DNA from: Subdoligranulum variabile
Lineage (GTDB): Bacteria; Bacillota; Clostridia; Oscillospirales; Ruminococcaceae
Reading direction: 5' to 3'
DNA length: 11,583 nt
Assembly (NCBI GenBank): GCA_003343905.1
Contig: QAKI01000003.1
Span: 1 to 11,583 of the forward strand
Part shown: in pieces, positions 8,566-11,583 of the stretch
Layout of the letters: every line of letters begins with the position of its first letter
Position numbering within the stretch: the first letter of the stretch is position 1
Position numbers and translations under genes: made by a program
The notes under the pieces: model-generated
The model's database searches: none
What the model was told of the DNA's origin: nothing
The model's input: only the letters and a program-made list of their open reading frames with translations

Positions 8566-8633
8566 AAAAAGAAACTGTTCATGCAACACAGCATACATTT
8601 CATGCTTATATGCATTGTGAACGGTTTCTTTTT
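8566..8633 (+). terminator. Bulged hairpin terminator after the PUL operon
   Basis: Arm 8566-8581 (AAAAAGAAACTGTTCA) pairs with 8618-8633 over 16 bp with one G-U pair. Inside, TGCA (8582-8585) can pair with TGCA (8611-8614), and a small inner hairpin AGCAT/ATGCT (8590-8594, 8602-8606) caps it. The 3' arm ends in a T-run, and the 5' arm starts with an A-run, so it could act in both directions. It separates the SusC operon from the mannosylglucose phosphorylase gene. Confidence 0.8.
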
Positions 8634-8635
8634 AC

Positions 8636-8667
8636 CTTGTCAAGAAGATACAAGAGAAATAGATTTT
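8636..8667 (+). promoter_or_regulatory. Possible promoter of the GH130 gene
   Basis: CTTG (8636-8639) and TAGATTTT (8660-8667) each differ by one base from the Bacteroides boxes (TTTG, TAnnTTTG), with the same 20-bp spacer as the two strong promoters in this window. Transcription would start near 8674, about 24 nt before the ATG. The boxes are imperfect and lie in AT-rich DNA, so this is tentative; the upstream terminator does make a separate promoter necessary. Confidence 0.4.
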
Positions 8668-8697
8668 TAATCTTATCTCTTAATATGTTGAATTGAT

Positions 8698-9891
8698 ATG
8701 AATAGATACAACAACAGATTTCATATTCTAAAGAAAGAATATGAAATCCTTATCTCACGTAAAAATAAGAAGGTATTTTCCAATAATGGAATATACGAGC
8801 GTTACAAATATCCTATCCTAACAGCAGCTCATACTCCACTCGAATGGCGCTATGACCTGAACCCGGAAACAAATCCATGGCTAATGGAACGGATTGGTAT
8901 CAACGCTACCATGAATTCGGGAGCTATCAAATGGGAAGGGAAATATCTGATGGTAGTCCGTGTGGAAGGGAACGACCGTAAGTCATTCTTTGCCATTGCC
9001 GAAAGTCCAAACGGAATAGATAACTTTCGTTTTTGGGAATACCCGATACAACTACCGGATACTGATCCGACAGAAACAAACGTCTACGACATGCGCCTGA
9101 CAGCACATGAAGACGGCTGGATATATGGTATCTTCTGTAGCGAAAGCCTTGACCCCAACGCTGCACCGGGTGACTTATCTTCCGCCGTTGCCAAAGCAGG
9201 TATCGTCCGCACCAAAGATTTGAAGAATTGGGAACGCCTACCCAACCTGATTTCCAAAAGCCAACAACGTAATGTCGTTCTACATCCGGAATTTGTTAAC
9301 GGTAAGTACGCTTTGTACACCCGTCCGCAAGATAGCTTTATTGATGCCGGAAACGGCGGAGGTATCGGTTGGGCACTCATTGATGATATGACTCATGCAG
9401 AAGTGAAAGAAGAAACTATCATCAACCACCGTCACTATCACACTATAAAAGAGGTGAAGAATGGAGAGGGACCTCATCCTATCAAAACCTCCAAGGGATG
9501 GTTACACCTCGCCCACGGTGTACGGGCTTGTGCTGCCGGACTGCGTTATGTACTCTATCTGTATATGACCTCTCTGGAAGATCCGACAAAGACAATTGCC
9601 GAACCGGGTGGATATTTGCTGGCTCCGATAGATGAAGAAAGAATAGGTGACGTATCTAATGTACTTTTCTCGAATGGCTGGATTGCGGATGAAGATGGAA
9701 CAGTATATATCTATTATGCATCCTCGGATACTCGTATGCATGTAGCAACTTCCACCATTGATAGACTGATCGATTATTGTTTTCACACACCGGCAGACGG
9801 TTTACGTTCTGCTGCTTCCGTAGAAAATATTTGCAATCTCATAGAAGCTAACAAAGCCGTTACAGTAGAAACAGAACAAGTTTATCTTTAA
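8698..9891 (+). CDS. 4-O-beta-D-mannosyl-D-glucose phosphorylase (GH130)
   Basis: This 397-aa cytoplasmic enzyme should split beta-1,4-mannosyl-glucose with phosphate into mannose 1-phosphate and glucose, the last step of the Bacteroides mannobiose pathway (after import and cellobiose/mannobiose 2-epimerase). It lacks a signal peptide. Motifs match the characterised B. fragilis enzyme (BfMGP, GH130 subfamily 1, about 390 aa): TAAHTPLEWRYDLNP (42-56), MVVRVEGNDRKSFFAIAESP (85-104), NVYDMRLTAHEDGW (128-141) with Asp131 at the general-acid position, GEGPHPIKT, then LAHGVRACAAGLRYVLY and YYASSDTRMHVATST. Length and N-terminus agree with this start. In B. fragilis the gene neighbours an epimerase, a symporter and a mannanase; here a symporter lies downstream, but an ATPase gene sits between. 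The epimerase and mannanase are not in the window and may follow to the right. Confidence 0.93.
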   Translation: MNRYNNRFHILKKEYEILISRKNKKVFSNNGIYERYKYPILTAAHTPLEWRYDLNPETNPWLMERIGINATMNSGAIKWEGKYLMVVRVEGNDRKSFFAIAESPNGIDNFRFWEYPIQLPDTDPTETNVYDMRLTAHEDGWIYGIFCSESLDPNAAPGDLSSAVAKAGIVRTKDLKNWERLPNLISKSQQRNVVLHPEFVNGKYALYTRPQDSFIDAGNGGGIGWALIDDMTHAEVKEETIINHRHYHTIKEVKNGEGPHPIKTSKGWLHLAHGVRACAAGLRYVLYLYMTSLEDPTKTIAEPGGYLLAPIDEERIGDVSNVLFSNGWIADEDGTVYIYYASSDTRMHVATSTIDRLIDYCFHTPADGLRSAASVENICNLIEANKAVTVETEQVYL

Positions 9892-9900
9892 AACAAATAA

Positions 9901-9998
9901 TTTCGGATATATTCGAAATCGCAAACAAAAGCAAGAAAAGTTTCGGATATATCCGAAACTTTTGTATTTTTGCTAAAAACTTTAGGATATGGACGAAA
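9901..9998. repeat. Three palindromic 18-bp repeats at 40-bp spacing
   Basis: Copies start at 9901, 9941 and 9981, exactly 40 bp apart. The middle copy TTTCGGATATATCCGAAA is a perfect palindrome that extends to 28 bp (9936-9963) with AAAAG/CTTTT flanks. The first has one change (TTTCGGATATATTCGAAA). The third, TTTAGGATATGGACGAAA, matches at 14 of 18 positions and contains the ATPase start codon (ATG at 9989). Such spaced dyads are typical of operators for a dimeric or oligomeric DNA-binding protein; the DNA-level pattern is certain, the role inferred. The middle copy, followed by T-rich DNA, could also act as a terminator for the GH130 transcript. Confidence 0.85.
9941..9972 (+). promoter_or_regulatory. 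Promoter of the ATPase gene, overlapped by palindrome
   Basis: TATTTTTG (9965-9972) matches the Bacteroides -7 box TAnnTTTG. Twenty bp upstream, the first four bases of the middle palindrome (TTTC, 9941-9944) stand where the -33 TTTG would be. Transcription would begin near 9979, only about 10 nt before the ATG, so the mRNA would be nearly leaderless. A protein bound to the palindrome would cover the -33 region, which suggests repression, perhaps autoregulation. Confidence 0.55.
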
Positions 9999-11275
9999 GG
10001 ATAAACATTCTAAGAAAGTATAATCTTTGGGGAGACACTGCATTTGATTTTGGATTCAGGCGTAGTGAATACAATGAAAAGATTATGGACTTTACAGGAA
10101 ACAGACTTGTGAAAATCCTTACAGGTCAGCGTAGAGCAGGAAAAAGTTATCTATTGCGACAGACTGCCAGGCAACTGATAGAAAATGGCGTGCCTGCCGC
10201 AAATACACTATTCATCAACAGAGAAATGACAGATCTGGATTTCATAAAGACCTACAAAGACTTAGATGAAATCATCAAGCTGTATCAGGCAATTATACAA
10301 CCAACAGGAAAAGTTTATATTTTCATCGATGAGATTCAACTCATCAAAGATTGGGAAAAGACAATAAATTCTTATTCACAAGACTATACAGCTGAATACG
10401 AACTATTCATAAGCGGTTCTAACTCTAAATTACTTTCAGGAGAACTGGCTACGTTATTATCCGGTCGTTATGTATGTTTCAATGTTTTTCCTTTCAGTTA
10501 TCAGGAATATCTTATGGTAACCGGAAAAGAGCAAATGAAACAAAGTTATCTTGATTATATAAATAGTGGTGGTCTGCCGGAGTTGTTTTCTCTCCCGAAT
10601 AAACTGGAAATCAGACAAAACTATATGTCTACTATTAAGGACTCCATTTTGTTGCGTGACATTATCCAACGTTACAATATACGTGACCCCAAATTACTGG
10701 AAGATATTTTTATCTTTTTAGTAAACAACGCTTCCAACCTGATATCGGTCAATAGCATAGTGAAATACTTTAAAAATTCAGGGAGAAACATTAGTTATGA
10801 TATTGTAGCTGCTTATATAGGATATATCGAAGACACATTCTTAATCCATCGTTGCGAACGTTATGACATCAAGGGAAAAGAAACCCTTGCTGGGACAAGT
10901 AAGTTCTACATTAATGACCTTGCTTATAAAAATTATCTCTATCCCGGCTACGGTTATGGCTTTGGCTACCTGATAGAAAACGCAGTTTACTTGGAGTTAC
11001 TTCGTATGGGATATGAAGTTTACACTGGCAATGCCAAAGGTAAAGAGATCGACTTCGTGGCTCAAAAAACAGGAGAAACAATTTATATACAATGCTCTTA
11101 TATAATGTCAGATCAAAGTACCATAAAAAGAGAATTTTCTCCATTGGAAACCATTAATGATAACTTTCCGAAAGTGGTAGTATCAATTGATGATATGGTC
11201 TTACCGTCTCACAATGGCATAAAACATATACAAGCATGGAATCTTAGGAATGAACTAATTTACCATAAGGAATAA
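9989..11275 (+). CDS. AAA+ ATPase with DUF4143 C-terminal domain
   Basis: A 428-aa cytoplasmic ATPase of the large AAA_14/DUF4143 family, whose cellular role is not established. The Walker A motif is GQRRAGKS (46-53), Walker B is VYIFIDEIQ (109-117) with Asp114-Glu115, and ISGSNS (141-146) fits sensor 1. GGLPELFSLP (194-203) and ILLRDIIQRYNIRD (220-233) lead into the DUF4143 part, which ends with a segment resembling a PD-(D/E)xK nuclease fold (GKEIDFVAQK at 351-360, IYIQCSY at 365-371). The protein appears complete and the start is set by the family-typical N-terminus MDERINILRKYNLW. The start codon lies inside the third copy of the upstream repeat. It interrupts the expected phosphorylase-symporter arrangement and has a decayed relative at 123-540. 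No adjacent partner gene is seen. Confidence 0.9.
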   Translation: MDERINILRKYNLWGDTAFDFGFRRSEYNEKIMDFTGNRLVKILTGQRRAGKSYLLRQTARQLIENGVPAANTLFINREMTDLDFIKTYKDLDEIIKLYQAIIQPTGKVYIFIDEIQLIKDWEKTINSYSQDYTAEYELFISGSNSKLLSGELATLLSGRYVCFNVFPFSYQEYLMVTGKEQMKQSYLDYINSGGLPELFSLPNKLEIRQNYMSTIKDSILLRDIIQRYNIRDPKLLEDIFIFLVNNASNLISVNSIVKYFKNSGRNISYDIVAAYIGYIEDTFLIHRCERYDIKGKETLAGTSKFYINDLAYKNYLYPGYGYGFGYLIENAVYLELLRMGYEVYTGNAKGKEIDFVAQKTGETIYIQCSYIMSDQSTIKREFSPLETINDNFPKVVVSIDDMVLPSHNGIKHIQAWNLRNELIYHKE

Positions 11276-11317
11276 GAAACATTTATTGGTTTAGTATCAG
11301 TATGTGCTAAAATAATA

Positions 11318-11349
11318 TTTGTTTGCCCAAGACTTTCCCCCTACCTTTG
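11318..11349 (+). promoter_or_regulatory. Bacteroides-type promoter of the symporter gene
   Basis: TTTG (11318-11321) and TACCTTTG (11342-11349) match the -33 and -7 consensus with a 20-bp spacer, the same as the SusC promoter. Transcription would start near 11356, about 37 nt before the ATG, so the symporter can be expressed independently of the ATPase and phosphorylase genes. Confidence 0.75.
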
Positions 11350-11392
11350 CAGCAAAGAAGATACAATATATAAATCGATTCAAAATAATAAT

Positions 11393-11583
11393 ATGAAATT
11401 ACACACTACCGACCTTCTTATCATATGCGCCTATCTTATCGCTATGATTGTCATCGGTCTCATTCTTAAAAAACGGGCAGCCCAGAATATGGACTCCTAC
11501 TTCTTAGGTGGAAAATCATTGCCTTTCTATATGTTGGGATTATCCAACGCCTCCGGAATGTTCGATATTACGGGCACAATGCT
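11393..11583 (+). CDS. Sodium/solute symporter, N-terminal part (SSS family)
   Basis: The first 63 codons are present and the gene runs off the right edge. The peptide begins MKLHTTDLLIICAYLIAMIV, a first membrane helix (about residues 7-25), followed by the family-typical DSYFLGGKSLPFYMLGLSNA and SGMFDITGTM, matching sodium:solute symporters of the SSS family. In B. fragilis a symporter of this kind next to the mannosylglucose phosphorylase is proposed to import mannobiose across the inner membrane, and the same role is inferred here from position. It has its own promoter 44 nt upstream. Substrate cannot be told from this fragment alone; other sugars are possible. Confidence 0.85.
   Translation, partial: MKLHTTDLLIICAYLIAMIVIGLILKKRAAQNMDSYFLGGKSLPFYMLGLSNASGMFDITGTM

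Noticed and set aside
9891..11324. 9-bp inverted repeat AAACAAATA (9891-9899) and TATTTGTTT (11316-11324) flanking the ATPase gene
   Set aside because: It is short and AT-rich, the left copy touches the GH130 stop codon and the right copy is part of the symporter's -33 promoter box. Chance explains it; no target-site duplication was found.
1..11583. CRISPR array, tRNA, rRNA or insertion-sequence transposase
   Set aside because: No repeat-spacer pattern, cloverleaf-like RNA gene or transposase motif was seen; the window is filled by the genes listed.

Overview
The window looks like a chromosomal segment from a gut-type Bacteroides (Bacteroidota). The reasons are a SusC/SusD pair, lipoproteins with Bacteroides-style lipoboxes, Bacteroides promoter boxes (TTTG and TAnnTTTG) in place of E. 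coli -35/-10 elements, AT-rich start regions without clear Shine-Dalgarno sequences, and close resemblance of one gene to the B. fragilis mannosylglucose phosphorylase.

Layout. Positions 1-90 hold the end of an upstream transcription unit, closed by a strong hairpin terminator. Positions 123 to about 540, minus strand, hold a decayed remnant of an AAA+/DUF4143 ATPase gene. About 541-969 is the regulatory region of the polysaccharide utilisation locus (PUL). It holds CTAAT-type repeats, a good promoter (739-770) and a 49-codon ORF with a signal-peptide-like start (803-952). Positions 970-8503 hold four same-strand genes with 23-31 nt gaps: a SusC-like TonB-dependent transporter, a SusD-like lipoprotein, a GH30-family lipoprotein glycosidase, and a lipoprotein with three Ig-like repeats that is probably a surface glycan-binding protein. 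A bulged hairpin terminator (8566-8633) closes this operon.

The second half holds a cytoplasmic GH130 mannosylglucose phosphorylase (8698-9891), a complete DUF4143 ATPase gene with palindromic operator-like repeats at its start (9989-11275), and the first 63 codons of a sodium/solute symporter (from 11393), which has its own promoter. The phosphorylase and symporter fit the known Bacteroides mannobiose pathway: import, epimerisation to mannosylglucose, then phosphorolysis to mannose 1-phosphate and glucose. The ATPase gene sits between them like an insertion.

How the genes work together. The lipoproteins and SusC would bind a polysaccharide at the cell surface, cut it with the GH30 enzyme and import the oligosaccharides. 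The GH30 motifs most resemble glucuronoxylanase-type enzymes, so this substrate may be a xylan-like glycan, separate from the mannan-related genes downstream. No regulator of the PUL (HTCS or sigma/anti-sigma pair) is in the window. The most unusual signals are the three 18-bp repeats spaced exactly 40 bp at the ATPase start, the decayed ATPase relative on the other side of the PUL, and the 49-codon ORF in the SusC leader.
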